NCBI RefSeq assembly: GCF_001027285.1
Contig: NZ_CP011509.1
Coordinates: 10,564,501 to 10,628,500, forward strand
Direction: 5' to 3'
Length of the DNA: 64,000 bases
Source: Archangium gephyra
Lineage (GTDB): Bacteria; Myxococcota; Myxococcia; Myxococcales; Myxococcaceae
The translations under genes and the position numbers were made by a program. Position 1 is the stretch's first letter; each line of letters opens with the position of its first letter. Positions 32,760 through 40,989 of this stretch are shown here, piece after piece. Under the pieces are notes generated by a model that searched no databases, was not told where the DNA came from, and was given only the letters and a program-made list of their open reading frames with translations.

Positions 32760-33992
32760 TCAGAAGTTGGCGACGATGTCCTTGACGGTGGCGCAGAAGG
32801 CGAGCACCTGCTCCTCCTCCATGTCCGCGCGCAGCATGAGGCGCACGCCCGCCTCGCCCTTGGCGACGATGGGGAAGAACACCGCCGAGCAGTAGTAGCC
32901 CCGCTTGTACAGCTCCTTGGACAGCCGGACGGCCTTCTCCTCCTCGCCCACCGGGAGCAGGCGCACGGGCATGCCGTTGCCCGCCGTCTTCGTGGGGAAC
33001 TCCTTGTCGAACAAGGCGATGTTGCGCTGCAGCTTCGCCTGGAGCTGCCCCAGCTCGGGCGAGCGGTGCAGCGCGATGCTCGCCAGCGAGGCGCCGATGG
33101 AGGGAATCTGCATGTTCTGCGACCAGGCCAGCGGACCGCCGTTGCGGTTGACGAAGTCGAAGATCTTGTCGCTGCCCAGCATGGCCACGCCACCGGACGT
33201 ACCGAACGCCTTGGCCATCGAGGCGACGATGAGCGTCAACGGGTTCATCTTCATGCGCGAGCGCACGTAGCCCTCACCGTTCTTGCCGGCGATGGACAGC
33301 GAGTGCGAGTCATCGAAGTACAGGAAGAGGCCGTAGCGCTCCTGCAACTGGAGCAGCCCCTCGAGCGCCGTCAGGCCGCCCATGGAGTAGGCGCCATCGG
33401 CCACGTAGGCCACGCGCGGGTACTTCTTGCAGACGTCCTCGATGAAGTTGAGGTCGTTGTGGGGGCTCGTCAGCGTCAGGCTCTCATCGCCGCAGATGGG
33501 CTTGATGTAGGCCATGGAGAAGTGACAGAAGCGGTCGAACACCATGACGCGCGGCTTGCCATCCTCGGTGAGGTGGCCCGAGGCGATCAGCGGCAGGATG
33601 CCGGAGGACAGCGCGCTGCACGAGGCGCCGAGCAGCGCCGGGCCGCCGTAGAGCGAGCTCAGCTCCTCCTCCAGGCGCACCAGCAGGTTCGGCCGGATGC
33701 GCACGGTGGACAGCGAGAGGCTCGTGGTGCCGCACTCCTTGAGGGCGTCGATGGCGCCCTGGAGGATCTTCGGGTGGTGGTTGAGCCCGAGGTACGAGCA
33801 CGAGCACAGCACCATGAACTCGTGGTTGTGCGCCGTGTCGATGAGCCGGTTGTTGGAGTCGAAGTCCACCTTGATGCCGATGAGCCCGTCCTCGGCGGCG
33901 CGCAACCAGCCGCGGTCGCCCACGGCGATCATCTTCTCGTTGTTGCGGTACTGCCGGGGGCCCACGACGTTCGGGGCAGTGCTCGACTCCAT
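32760..33992 (-). CDS. Alpha-oxoamine synthase (KBL/BioF-like)
   Basis: A 410-residue fold-type I PLP enzyme of the alpha-oxoamine synthase family (glycine C-acetyltransferase, BioF, serine palmitoyltransferase). These condense an acyl thioester with an amino acid, usually with loss of CO2, to give an aminoketone. Lys261 (SMAKAFG) binds PLP. The ring-stacking His lies in DRFCHFSM, and the Asp/His pair in FDDSHSLS follows the family plan. ATG 33992 follows GAGGAG at good spacing. Between an aldolase and a MaoC dehydratase, a biotin or threonine catabolism role is unlikely. Condensation of a succinyl-type CoA with an amino acid is the natural reading. Confidence 0.9.
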   Translation of the reverse strand: MESSTAPNVVGPRQYRNNEKMIAVGDRGWLRAAEDGLIGIKVDFDSNNRLIDTAHNHEFMVLCSCSYLGLNHHPKILQGAIDALKECGTTSLSLSTVRIRPNLLVRLEEELSSLYGGPALLGASCSALSSGILPLIASGHLTEDGKPRVMVFDRFCHFSMAYIKPICGDESLTLTSPHNDLNFIEDVCKKYPRVAYVADGAYSMGGLTALEGLLQLQERYGLFLYFDDSHSLSIAGKNGEGYVRSRMKMNPLTLIVASMAKAFGTSGGVAMLGSDKIFDFVNRNGGPLAWSQNMQIPSIGASLASIALHRSPELGQLQAKLQRNIALFDKEFPTKTAGNGMPVRLLPVGEEEKAVRLSKELYKRGYYCSAVFFPIVAKGEAGVRLMLRADMEEEQVLAFCATVKDIVANF

Positions 33993-34049
33993 GGAGACTC
34001 CTCTCACGGGATTGGCTGACATAGGTGGTGCTGCCGGGGCGCGCGGAGC

Positions 34050-34904
34050 TCAGCTCTCGCGCTGCCCGAACTCCTCGAGCATCCGCCGGGCGGCCTCGAT
34101 GAACGGGGTCCCCATCATGGTCCCATCCACGACGGCGATGTTGAAGTCCTTGGCCTGGCTCTCGGCGAGGATCTTCCGGGCCTTGGCCAGCGTGCGCTCG
34201 TCCGGGGAGAAGCCGGGCTGGATGATCTCCAGCTGCCCCGGGTGGATGGCCACCTTGCCGCTGAAGCCCATGCTCCGGGCGAGCGAGACCTCCCGGCGCA
34301 GCTCCTCCACGTTGGGGATGTCGAAGAACGGCGAGTCGATGACGTGCAGGTTGGCGGCGCGGGCGGCGGTGACGAGCCGCGCACGCGCGTAATACAGGGG
34401 CTCCCAGGACAGGGACGCGCCGATGTTGAAGGAGAAGTCCGCCGAGCCGAAGACGAAGCCCTTGAGCCGCGGCGTGGCGTGGGCGATGGCGTTGACGTTC
34501 TCGATGCCGCGGGCGGTCTCCACCAGGGCGAGCAGGTCCACCTGGGCGCACTCGGGGCCGAGCACCTGCTCGACGATCTCCAGGTCGCGCGGCGACTCCG
34601 TCTTGGGCAGCATGATGACATCCGGCTTGACGGCGTAGTCACGGATGGCGAGCAGGTCGCGCATGCCCTCGGGGCGGGTGATGGAGTTGATGCGGACGGC
34701 CCGGCGGCCGCGAGCGGTGCGCGGCGCGGTGAAGAACGCCTCCGCCTTGCTCCGCGCGGCGTCCTTGAAGGGCGCGGCCACGGAGTCCTCCAGGTCCACC
34801 AGACTCATGTCCGCACCGGACTGCTGCCCCCGGGCGAAACGCTCGACCGCCAGCGCCGGGGTGAACAGGATGGAGCGACAGTACGTGGTGAAGCGCATGC
34901 TCAT
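34050..34904 (-). CDS. HpcH/HpaI (CitE-like) aldolase
   Basis: A 284-residue TIM-barrel lyase of the citrate-lyase beta / malyl-CoA lyase group. Recognisable parts are RSILFTPAL, VDLEDSV (acidic metal site), LPKTES, LVETARGIENV (catalytic Glu) and KVAIHPGQ. Family members cleave or form C-C bonds between acyl-CoA enolates and 2-oxo acids. It is the first gene of the twelve-gene operon; ATG 34904 follows GGAGG. With the dehydratase and reductase it would make a 2-substituted succinyl-CoA. No citrate lyase alpha or acyl-carrier subunits are present, so citrate fermentation is excluded. Confidence 0.88.
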   Translation of the reverse strand: MSMRFTTYCRSILFTPALAVERFARGQQSGADMSLVDLEDSVAAPFKDAARSKAEAFFTAPRTARGRRAVRINSITRPEGMRDLLAIRDYAVKPDVIMLPKTESPRDLEIVEQVLGPECAQVDLLALVETARGIENVNAIAHATPRLKGFVFGSADFSFNIGASLSWEPLYYARARLVTAARAANLHVIDSPFFDIPNVEELRREVSLARSMGFSGKVAIHPGQLEIIQPGFSPDERTLAKARKILAESQAKDFNIAVVDGTMMGTPFIEAARRMLEEFGQRES

Positions 34905-35412
34905 GGCTGCCTCCGAGGGGGAGAGGACTGCCCCGCCCTTGCCCGTCCCCCTGCGCAGCAGCCGCCTGGGAACACGAGGTCGGTTGTTACCCGGCATTCG
35001 TTGATTTGCCGACTGTCTGGGTACCCTTGATTTCGCGTGGCGTCAAGGCGGGCGGGGGCTCCTCGCGCTCATCCCAATCGTGACATGATCTTGATGTAAT
35101 TTTCCACCTCCAGGCCTGTCTCTCCCGAGGAAAAAACCGGCCCACGCCAACGCAACGCGCATTGACCTTCCCAGAGGCAGGTGTGGTAGGCGCCCGCTGC
35201 GCGTCTTTCAATGGCAGCCATTGGCCATGAAAGTCTTTGACCGGGATCGCCAGGGGCGCCTGCCTTGCCGCCCGTACTCCAGACAAGCATGCGGCATGTG
35301 GCCCAGACCGCATCACGAACGGCTCGCCCCTGCTCACTCCGCATGAACCACACCCAGCTGGAGCAGCCCTTCCGCGCCTGAGGCTCCCGGGCTTGCTCCC
35401 AGGAGCTCCCGA
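34905..35412. promoter_or_regulatory. 508-bp divergent promoter region of the gene cluster
   Basis: This gap separates the operon start (34904, minus) from the 597-aa gene (35413, plus) and must hold both promoters. It has no convincing coding sequence; a 94-codon open frame on the minus strand has no ribosome site and odd composition. An A/T-richer stretch lies around 35070-35135. A nested palindrome at 35205-35233 is the best operator candidate. The plus-strand gene has AGGAG just before its ATG. I do not see consensus sigma-70 boxes that I would trust. Confidence 0.6.
35205..35233. promoter_or_regulatory. Nested palindrome, possible operator
   Basis: CAATGGC at 35209-35215 and GCCATTG at 35217-35223 form a perfect inverted repeat around one base. 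Outer arms CTTTCA (35205-35210) and TGAAAG (35228-35233) also pair. It lies 180-210 bp upstream of the plus-strand start, between divergent transcription units. No regulator gene is adjacent. Confidence 0.5.
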
Positions 35413-37206
35413 ATGAGTCAGGAAGCTGTATCGGTTGATCCCCATGAGACGCTGTACGTGCCCATGCGGCGCCGCTTCACGCACGAGTACGTGACCACCC
35501 CCGAGGGCAACCGGGAGTTGCGCCTCTTCTTCGGCATCAAGGAGATCACGATCGACGAGCCGGACCTGTACTCCTTCGGAGAGGCGCTGCTCCAGCAGGA
35601 CCAGTTCCTGGCCGGCAGCGCCACCACGTGGAGCCAGGCGGAGCCCTACCCCTGGGAGCGAGTGAGGGAGCTGCTCGAGGCCCTGTTGGCCGAGGAGATC
35701 CTCTCGCGCGAGGCCCCGACACCCTCGCCCCGGGCCGACCTTCATCAGAAGTTCCTGGAGTCCGAGGCGCGGAGGGAAGCGCCCACCGAGCCCCTGTGGT
35801 GGAACCCGGACTGCCCCGGCGTCATGGAACGGTTGACGGGGCGACCGTTGGAGCTGGGCTTCCTCGAGGCGGTGCTCCCGCTGCATCGCGTGGCCCACCC
35901 GGCGCTCGACGCGGAGGGACGCCATGTCGGGGAGATGAACGTCTTCCCCATGGCCATGCGCATGAAGCTTCCAACGGAGTGGAAGCCGTGTCCCTACCCC
36001 GGCAGCCGCTTCCGGGACGAGGCGATGATGAACGTGACGGCGCTCCGGTCGATGACACGGTGCTGGAAGCCCGTGCTGCAGGGGGTGCTCGCCGTCCGCG
36101 AGGAATTCCTGCGCCGCCGTCCCCTCCTCCCGGATGGACGCTGGCGGGTCGGGGATCTCCACGCCGTCTCCTGCGCCGTGCTGGCCCTGCCCACCCTGTT
36201 GTTGATGCGCGGCGACAACCCCGTCCCCAACGGCGAGCTGGACCCCGTGCTGTCCTCCATGTTCCGGGTGACGGATGGGGTGCGGATGGTGACGTCCTAT
36301 CTGCTCTACCACCCGGGAGAGCCAATGCCGTACGACACGCCCATCTCGGCGGCCGAGCTGTACCGCATCAGCGAGCATGAGAACCAATTCCTCTCGAGCC
36401 GCGGCGTCTGCGCCGGCCCTCCGCACATGGTGGAGGAGTTCTTCGCGACGTTGATGGATGGCAAACCCGTGGCGGGTCCTCCCACGCCCATGCCGGAGTG
36501 GAGCTCGAACATCCCCGCGGCAGTGGACTACGGGATGCTCGGGCTCCTGCTCTATTCGCTCCAGTTCAACCTCTGGGGCCGCATGTGCGGAGCCTACGAC
36601 GTGATTCGCTCGGCGCTCCTCGCGGTGGAGGAGGAGCCGGGTGGCCTCCTGGGCCGGCTGCGCGCCCGGGTCGAGAGCGATTGGCAGCAGATCGTGACCA
36701 TGGGACTCGACCGGCCCTCCAACCGGGTCCAGGTCGAGGGCCGCCGCGTCGAGCAGTACGAGAACGCCTTGCACAGCCTGAGAGGCTTCCGGGAGGACAC
36801 GCCGCGTCACCTCCAGGACGCCTTCATCCCCGCGAGGGACGCGGTGGATGAGCAGGCCCGCTCGCGGCTCCGTGAGCTGCTCCACTCCCGCGCGGAGACT
36901 GCCTCGGAGGTCCGGCGAGACGCCCTCGACGCCATCGCGGATGCCGTGGCGGAGTTCCTGGCCATCGAGCGCCCCGTGCTGCGTGCCCTCGAGGGGATTC
37001 AGCGCCAGGTCAATGCGTTGCTCCAGCGCCCCCACCCGGAGCGGAAGTTCACCAGCGAGGATCTCTCCCTCAGCCACCGGCTGCGCACCGGCATCACGCG
37101 CCCGCTGCCGGATCTGCTGGAGTTCCTCCGGGAGGAGCTGGAAATCACCGTCGAAAATACGGAGGAAAACACGCGCATCACAAACGCCCCAGCCCGGGCT
37201 CAATAG
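35413..37206 (+). CDS. Unrecognised 597-aa protein preceding a short peptide gene
   Basis: A large soluble protein that I cannot place in any family. There is no signal peptide, membrane segment, Walker motif, radical-SAM CxxxCxxC or PLP site. Residues 1-100 look like a small alpha/beta or winged-helix domain (YVPMRRRFTHEYV). The middle (about 120-430) is rich in Trp, Pro, Met and His (WWNPDCPG, PHMVEEFF). Residues 450-580 are charged and mostly helical. It is the first gene of a plus-strand unit divergent from the biosynthetic operon and lies 32 bp upstream of a 29-residue peptide gene with a strong ribosome site. A peptide-tailoring or partner role is speculation. Confidence 0.8.
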   Translation: MSQEAVSVDPHETLYVPMRRRFTHEYVTTPEGNRELRLFFGIKEITIDEPDLYSFGEALLQQDQFLAGSATTWSQAEPYPWERVRELLEALLAEEILSREAPTPSPRADLHQKFLESEARREAPTEPLWWNPDCPGVMERLTGRPLELGFLEAVLPLHRVAHPALDAEGRHVGEMNVFPMAMRMKLPTEWKPCPYPGSRFRDEAMMNVTALRSMTRCWKPVLQGVLAVREEFLRRRPLLPDGRWRVGDLHAVSCAVLALPTLLLMRGDNPVPNGELDPVLSSMFRVTDGVRMVTSYLLYHPGEPMPYDTPISAAELYRISEHENQFLSSRGVCAGPPHMVEEFFATLMDGKPVAGPPTPMPEWSSNIPAAVDYGMLGLLLYSLQFNLWGRMCGAYDVIRSALLAVEEEPGGLLGRLRARVESDWQQIVTMGLDRPSNRVQVEGRRVEQYENALHSLRGFREDTPRHLQDAFIPARDAVDEQARSRLRELLHSRAETASEVRRDALDAIADAVAEFLAIERPVLRALEGIQRQVNALLQRPHPERKFTSEDLSLSHRLRTGITRPLPDLLEFLREELEITVENTEENTRITNAPARAQ

Positions 37207-37238
37207 GGATGAAGCGAGTAACCCACGAGGAGCACACA

Positions 37239-37328
37239 ATGAAGATCAAGACGAACATCCGCGGCGGTCTGGCTATCTCTGGTGGCTTTTACGGTGGCGG
37301 CGGTTGCCGCGACTACGCCGTCCTCTGA
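37239..37328 (+). CDS. 29-residue Gly-rich peptide, RiPP precursor candidate
   Basis: A short gene preceded by ACGAGGAG six bases before its ATG, a strong ribosome site. The peptide begins MKIKTNIR, has Gly-Gly at 9-10 and 15-16 and four glycines at 19-22. A single Cys23 is followed by a C-terminal RDYAVL. The second Gly-Gly could mark a leader/core boundary, leaving a 13-residue core with two Tyr and one Cys. The opening resembles short MKxKTxI-type peptides I associate with myxobacteria and cyanobacteria; that is recollection, not a search. A strong hairpin starts 22 bases after the stop. No transporter or protease gene is next to it. Confidence 0.6.
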   Translation: MKIKTNIRGGLAISGGFYGGGGCRDYAVL

Positions 37329-37350
37329 AGCAGTGAGCCCCGCGGTTGAT

Positions 37351-37390
37351 CGAGTCGCCAGCAGACGGTACGCCGCCTGCTGGCGACTCG
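37351..37390 (+). terminator. Strong hairpin terminator after the peptide gene
   Basis: A perfect 14-bp inverted repeat (CGAGTCGCCAGCAG at 37351-37364 with CTGCTGGCGACTCG at 37377-37390) around a 12-base loop, followed by GTTCTTG. It closes the 35413-37328 unit and lies in the gap before the convergent Nudix gene. Confidence 0.85.
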
Positions 37391-37408
37391 GTTCTTGCGG
37401 GGTCCCCC

Positions 37409-37840
37409 TCAGTCCCGCTCGTAGAAGCTCCCCCGAAGCAGACACGCCACGCCACGTCTGCTCGCCTCGAAGTGGGGCTCGGGAAGCCGGCGAGGGTCGT
37501 ACCAGCCCCAGCCCGCGCACTTGCCGGGCTCCATCACCACGGGCTCCCCCCGGAACCGCTGGGTGTACAGGATGACGGACACGTGGTGCTTGCCCGTGCG
37601 CCGGAAGGTCTCGAGGTTGTTGGTGACGGCGATGACCCTGGGGTGGATCAACTCCAGGCCTGTCTCCTCCCGGACCTCGCGGATGGCGCCCTCCTCGAAG
37701 GTCTCCCCCGGCTCCAGCAGCCCGCCAGGAATGGAGAAGAAGCCTTCCTGCCAGCCTTTGCGCTGGCCCAGCAGGATCTCCTCTCCCCGTTGGATGATGA
37801 CCCCGAGCCCGACTGCCGGGTGCTCCGGATTCTGGCGCAT
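37409..37840 (-). CDS. Nudix hydrolase
   Basis: A 143-residue Nudix protein that would hydrolyse a nucleoside diphosphate linked to another group. The complete Nudix box is present from GGLLEPGETFEEGA to REVREETGLE, with the metal-binding REVREE. The N-terminus (HPAVGLGVIIQRGEEILLGQR) is the usual first strand pair. The Nudix gene and the following CHAP-lipoprotein gene lie on the same strand, 20 bp apart, and may be cotranscribed. Substrate cannot be predicted. Confidence 0.93.
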   Translation of the reverse strand: MRQNPEHPAVGLGVIIQRGEEILLGQRKGWQEGFFSIPGGLLEPGETFEEGAIREVREETGLELIHPRVIAVTNNLETFRRTGKHHVSVILYTQRFRGEPVVMEPGKCAGWGWYDPRRLPEPHFEASRRGVACLLRGSFYERD

Positions 37841-37860
37841 GTGCTCCCCCCTCGTGACGC

Positions 37861-38895
37861 TCAGTCACACTTGTCGGAGCCACCCTTCTGGGGCGTGCAG
37901 CCCTCCGCGCAGGCGGCGGTGGCGGTCACGATTCCATCCGTGCAGGAGTAGAGCGTGTTCGCCTCTCCGCCGGAGAAGCCGTTGTCCGTCGAGGCGCCGC
38001 AGTAGGTGCCATTCGTATAACGGAAGACGTGGCCGCAGGGGTTGTTGTCGGCGCAGTAGCCCCCCACCGCCGAGGTGTAGCGCTGGGTCACGCAGTTGGA
38101 GCACGTGGACTTCAGGCTGAACACGCCGTCGCGGCAGCTGTAGACGTTGTCGTAGCTCAGCGGGGCGGTGACGTTGGCGCCGCAGCCGAACCACGCCTCG
38201 TGGTCGACGATGGCGAGACCGCAGTAGTCGCCCTCGCCATCGAAGCAGCCACAGTCGGGCTGGCTGGACGGCGGCGGGCTGGCCACCGGCTCGGGGTGGA
38301 TCCAGCAGAGCACCTTCGACTTGGAGAACCACGACTTCTTGGCATCCCAGCCGGCGCTGCCGGTGGGGTCGTTCATGTTCTGCTGCATGTAATGGACGTT
38401 GTCGGCGTCCATGCCGGTGACCACCGCGACGTGCGCGATGGCCAGGCCGTTCAGCTCACCCGAGAAGACGATCAGATCGCCGGGGAGCGGCGCCTTGCCC
38501 GTGGTGTCGCGGTAGCCGGGGCCCCAGACGCTGTACTGGGGCATGGCCGCCGCGTTCGGGCACATCGCGTCGGCCAGGTCGGTGACGACGTTGTCGAGGT
38601 TGGGATGCTGGTAGACATCGCGCATGAAGCGATTGCCCAGCTCGTCGCACTGGTAGTAGCCGCCGCCGGAGGGCTGACAGTACGCGGGAATCCCCTTGAA
38701 CGTGGCGCCCACGACGCCCACCGCGCCGGGAGGACAGCCGTAGACGACCAGGTCCGGAGAGCTCAGGGCCGCCGCGTTGCTGCCCGTCTCCAGGGGAGCG
38801 TTGGGAAGCTCGCGCGGCTCCGTGGCGCATCCAGCCAACAGCGCGGACACCGCGCAGGCCCCCAGGGCAATGAAGAAGCGGTTTCGTCGTGACAT
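37861..38895 (-). CDS. CHAP-domain lipoprotein with Cys-rich C-terminal repeats
   Basis: A 344-residue exported lipoprotein (lipobox LLAGC, Cys23). Residues about 50-195 look like a CHAP cysteine amidase or peptidase. The likely nucleophile is the Cys in YYQCDELGN, and the His is in AIAHVAVVTG, preceded by LPGDLIVF. Such domains cleave peptidoglycan cross-links. After a Pro/Ser linker come two Cys-rich segments of about 60 residues (each with YCG, YSC(R/D)DG and a CxxC pair), which may be disulfide-bonded binding modules. A role in cell-wall remodelling or prey lysis is inferred from the domain. Confidence 0.82.
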   Translation of the reverse strand: MSRRNRFFIALGACAVSALLAGCATEPRELPNAPLETGSNAAALSSPDLVVYGCPPGAVGVVGATFKGIPAYCQPSGGGYYQCDELGNRFMRDVYQHPNLDNVVTDLADAMCPNAAAMPQYSVWGPGYRDTTGKAPLPGDLIVFSGELNGLAIAHVAVVTGMDADNVHYMQQNMNDPTGSAGWDAKKSWFSKSKVLCWIHPEPVASPPPSSQPDCGCFDGEGDYCGLAIVDHEAWFGCGANVTAPLSYDNVYSCRDGVFSLKSTCSNCVTQRYTSAVGGYCADNNPCGHVFRYTNGTYCGASTDNGFSGGEANTLYSCTDGIVTATAACAEGCTPQKGGSDKCD

Positions 38896-38995
38896 GGCGT
38901 GTTCCTCCCGATCAGCCGCCGCTCCCCTTGAGCGAGCAGGTGTTCTCGATGTATGAGAAAACGTTTATCACGACTTATCCGGGATTGGCGTGGAA

Positions 38996-39790
38996 TCAGC
39001 CACCCGCCCGTGCCCACTGCTCCAACTGTTTGCTCAGCACCTGTACCGCGCGGGCGGGATACCGCTCCATCCGGTGCGCGAGCTGCTCGTGCGCGAAGGC
39101 GAGGAGCTGCCGGGCACAGAGGCCGGGCTCCTGCAGCAACAGGTGGTGGAGCGTCCGCCCCTGCTCCGGGAACACACGTTCGAAGCGGCGGAACGGGTCC
39201 AGGTTGTCGAGCTGGGACTCGCTTCCCGCGGGCAGACAGTGCGCCAGGATTCGCAGCAACAGGCCCAGCGCATGCTGCTTGATGAAGGACGAGCCGCTGA
39301 GCACCTCGCCCCGCGCGGTGCGTCCCGCGCCGACCAGCAGCGCCGCCAGGAAGAGCGCGAAGGCGCGCTCCACGTCGAAGGAGGCGGCCTCGGCGGAGGA
39401 CGTCGTGCGCAGGTGCCGCAGGTCCTCCTCGACGTGTGCGCGGTCGAGCAACACGCGGTAATCGTTCACCCGGGCCAGGTGCAGCTCGGCTTCGTCGAAG
39501 ATCGCGAACTCCAGCAGGTGGCCATCGTCGTAGAGCACCTTGAGCCCGTGCGCCGTCTCGCGCACCTTCAGGACGATGCGCTCGCTGTCGGGCAACCAGC
39601 GCAGGTCCTGGCGGAACGACTCCTGTACACCGGCGACGGTCACCACGAAGAAGTCATGATCCGACCACGCATCTGGCGTCCGCCCGAGCTCGGCCATCGA
39701 CCCCACGGCGATCAATCCCAGCACGTGAGAATCGGACGCCAGCCGGGCGTGCAGCCGTTGGGTGAACGAACGGTAGAGCTCGAGCTCCAT
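38996..39790 (-). CDS. Nucleotidyltransferase-fold protein
   Basis: A 264-residue cytoplasmic protein. GLIAVGSMAELGRTPDAWSD followed by HDFF fits the GS...DxD pattern of DNA polymerase beta-like nucleotidyltransferases, with the paired acids in SDHD. The rest is helical, as in two-domain aminoglycoside nucleotidyltransferase or kanamycin-type proteins. I start at ATG 39790; the frame is open further upstream into the divergent promoter but has no ribosome site. Whether it modifies a small molecule, RNA or protein cannot be told. Confidence 0.75.
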   Translation of the reverse strand: MELELYRSFTQRLHARLASDSHVLGLIAVGSMAELGRTPDAWSDHDFFVVTVAGVQESFRQDLRWLPDSERIVLKVRETAHGLKVLYDDGHLLEFAIFDEAELHLARVNDYRVLLDRAHVEEDLRHLRTTSSAEAASFDVERAFALFLAALLVGAGRTARGEVLSGSSFIKQHALGLLLRILAHCLPAGSESQLDNLDPFRRFERVFPEQGRTLHHLLLQEPGLCARQLLAFAHEQLAHRMERYPARAVQVLSKQLEQWARAGG

Positions 39791-39875
39791 GGGGGCTCCA
39801 GTGTGGGAGTGATTTTCGAGGAGAAGTGCAGGATGCTCGTGGATCGACCCGACCGCTTCTAATCGAGGAGCACCC

Positions 39876-40979
39876 ATGAGAACACCCCTCGCCCTGCTCT
39901 CGCTGCTCGCCCTGACGACCACGGCCTGTCCCAGTACCGTTGATCCCCCGGACCCCGGCCCGACGGACCCGGTCCCGACGGACGCCTACGCCCTGGACCC
40001 CGTGCCGGCGGGTCAGGGGTTCCAGTACATCACCCGGGAGACCGAGGTCCCCCAGGGTGTCGAGCAGCAGGACTGCTACTTCTTCAAGGCGGGAGACATC
40101 GCCGCGGCCAACGGCATGTCGCCAACCGAGCCCATCAATCTGCACCGCATCCAGATCTCCCAGCGGGATGGCTCGCACCACATGAACATCTACCGGGTGC
40201 GCACCATCGTGGGGCTGGACCCGGCCAATGGTGAGTTCCAGCCGGCCTCCAACGGCTCCGGCCCCTGCTTCAACAGCGCGAACTGGGCGGACTGGCCCCT
40301 GCTCGCCAACACCCAGCAGGATGGGACCATCGACTGGACGTATCCGGAGGGGGTGGCCAATGTCATCCAACCGGAGGAGTGGCTGATGTTGCAGTCGCAC
40401 TTCGTCAACGCCTCCACCCAGAAGACGCCGCAGAACTACGGCCGGGTGTGGGTGAACTTCTGGGTCATTCCCCAGGAGCAGGTGAAGCACGAGCTGGGCA
40501 CCATCTTCGCCACCAAGCAGTCCATCCGCGTCTGCACGAAGAACCCCACGCCCACCTTCGATGGCACCTGCAATCTCAACAACAAGGCGCCCGTGCAGAT
40601 CATCGGGGCCAACGGCCACTTCCACAGCCGGGGCAAGGAGTTCCGCATCTACGCCTGGGATGGCATGAGCCTCGAGCGGCCCCCGGAGGACCAGCGCTTC
40701 TACACCTCGGAGGTGTGGGACGATCCGCCCATGAAGCGCTCGCCCGAGCTGGACCTCACGCTGCCCGCGAGCAGTGGCATCTGGTACACGTGCGACTACG
40801 AGTGGACGCCTCCGCCCATCGGCTGCGCGGCCCTGGATGAGTTCGACAAGAAGAAGTACTCGACTCCCGACCGGCTGCTCGACTGCTGCTACACCTTCGG
40901 ACCGCAGGTGGATCAGAACGAGCACTGCAATGCCTTCATCTATTACTACCCGAAGCAAGACAACGTGAACTGCTTCTGA
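39876..40979 (+). CDS. PHM-like copper type II monooxygenase fold lipoprotein
   Basis: A 367-residue secreted lipoprotein (signal peptide, lipobox TTAC near residue 18). The mature part has copper-binding motifs of the type II ascorbate-dependent monooxygenase fold: HHMNIYR (first-site His pair), LQSHFVN, and GANGHFHSRGKEFR (second-site His-x-His). Several cysteines near the C-terminus (CDYEW, DCCYTF, NCF) suggest disulfides. Known members hydroxylate peptidylglycine or dopamine; bacterial substrates are unknown. It starts a two-gene unit with the next lipoprotein, 10 bp away. Confidence 0.85.
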   Translation: MRTPLALLSLLALTTTACPSTVDPPDPGPTDPVPTDAYALDPVPAGQGFQYITRETEVPQGVEQQDCYFFKAGDIAAANGMSPTEPINLHRIQISQRDGSHHMNIYRVRTIVGLDPANGEFQPASNGSGPCFNSANWADWPLLANTQQDGTIDWTYPEGVANVIQPEEWLMLQSHFVNASTQKTPQNYGRVWVNFWVIPQEQVKHELGTIFATKQSIRVCTKNPTPTFDGTCNLNNKAPVQIIGANGHFHSRGKEFRIYAWDGMSLERPPEDQRFYTSEVWDDPPMKRSPELDLTLPASSGIWYTCDYEWTPPPIGCAALDEFDKKKYSTPDRLLDCCYTFGPQVDQNEHCNAFIYYYPKQDNVNCF

Positions 40980-40989
40980 CGGGGCCGCA

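Noticed and set aside
31211-34904. Reading the aldolase/MaoC pair as part of a glyoxylate-regeneration (ethylmalonyl-CoA) pathway
   Set aside because: No crotonyl-CoA carboxylase/reductase or mutase is present, and the alpha-oxoamine synthase lies between the two genes, which fits a biosynthetic cassette better.
35069-35353. 94-codon minus-strand frame in the divergent promoter gap
   Set aside because: No ribosome site, no recognisable domain, and it covers the nested palindrome and likely promoters.
34987-37239. A 750-codon minus-strand frame opposite the 597-aa gene
   Set aside because: It would run across the promoter gap and has shadow-type composition. The plus frame has a ribosome site and normal amino-acid usage.
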